DNA from: Acidobacteriota bacterium
GTDB lineage: Bacteria; Actinomycetota; AC-67
DNA: 64,000 bases
NCBI GenBank assembly: GCA_016208485.1
Contig: JACQXY010000019.1
Location: 4,505 to 68,504 of the forward strand
Reading direction: 5' to 3'
The position numbers and the translations under genes were made by a program. This document shows, one piece after another, positions 63,998-64,000 of this stretch. Numbering within the stretch: the stretch's first letter is position 1; each line of letters starts with the position of its first letter. The notes beneath the pieces were generated by a model. It searched no databases and was not told the origin of the DNA. It worked only from the letters and a program-made list of their open reading frames with translations.

Positions 63998-64000
63998 TCG

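Overview
The window is very GC-rich (about 70%) and gene-dense, with frequent GTG/TTG starts. It carries several actinobacterial hallmarks: a DevS/DevR-like two-component pair, an N-terminal-GNAT/ADP-forming acyl-CoA synthetase fusion, a DUF6777 protein, LuxR-type regulators and apparently leaderless promoters. I infer a deep-branching, free-living Actinomycetota-like bacterium, possibly from a metagenome assembly. No rRNA, tRNA or CRISPR array was recognised.

Layout. 1-7 kb: a DUF2089/SHOCT-like regulator pair, a pyrF-like gene of different base composition flanked by IS-like ends and a decayed transposase, a membrane histidine kinase, a PaaG-like crotonase, a broken DsbA-like gene and a macrodomain hydrolase. 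7-13 kb: a TacA/TacT-like module, a subtilase, the GNAT-acyl-CoA synthetase and a VapBC pair. 13-25 kb: a three-gene membrane cassette, a YbaK-like deacylase, the DevRS-like pair, two secreted proteins, a Phd/PIN pair, a secreted hydrolase, and a response regulator with a GAF histidine kinase. 25.6-27.4 kb is a decay zone with a ParE-type module and a HicB whose hicA partner has collapsed.

27-39 kb: a DUF6777 protein, a tandem pair of paralogous secreted proteins with a duplicated upstream region, and a branched-chain-amino-acid-type ABC transporter. In the transporter both permeases and one ATPase are fused into a single polypeptide. 39-44 kb: a heptaheme cytochrome c and cytochrome b, followed by a CxxCH-bearing sensor kinase split by a frameshift plus deletion, and its LuxR-type regulator. 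44-50 kb: secreted GH5 and GH27 glycosidases, a VOC protein, a Cache-type sensor kinase and a HlyIII protein.

50-64 kb is an accessory region with conflict systems. It holds two paralogous AbiEi-like/AbiEii-like pairs about 9 kb apart. The second pair lies in one operon with a large primase-helicase that combines an archaeo-eukaryotic primase-like domain and an SF2 helicase. Nearby are a Phd/HicA-like module, IS remnants and a frameshifted IS630-type transposase. An 86-bp direct repeat of that element's left region recurs at the window end. The AbiE-like pair plus primase-helicase operon (56.1-60.8 kb) is the best candidate for an undescribed system.
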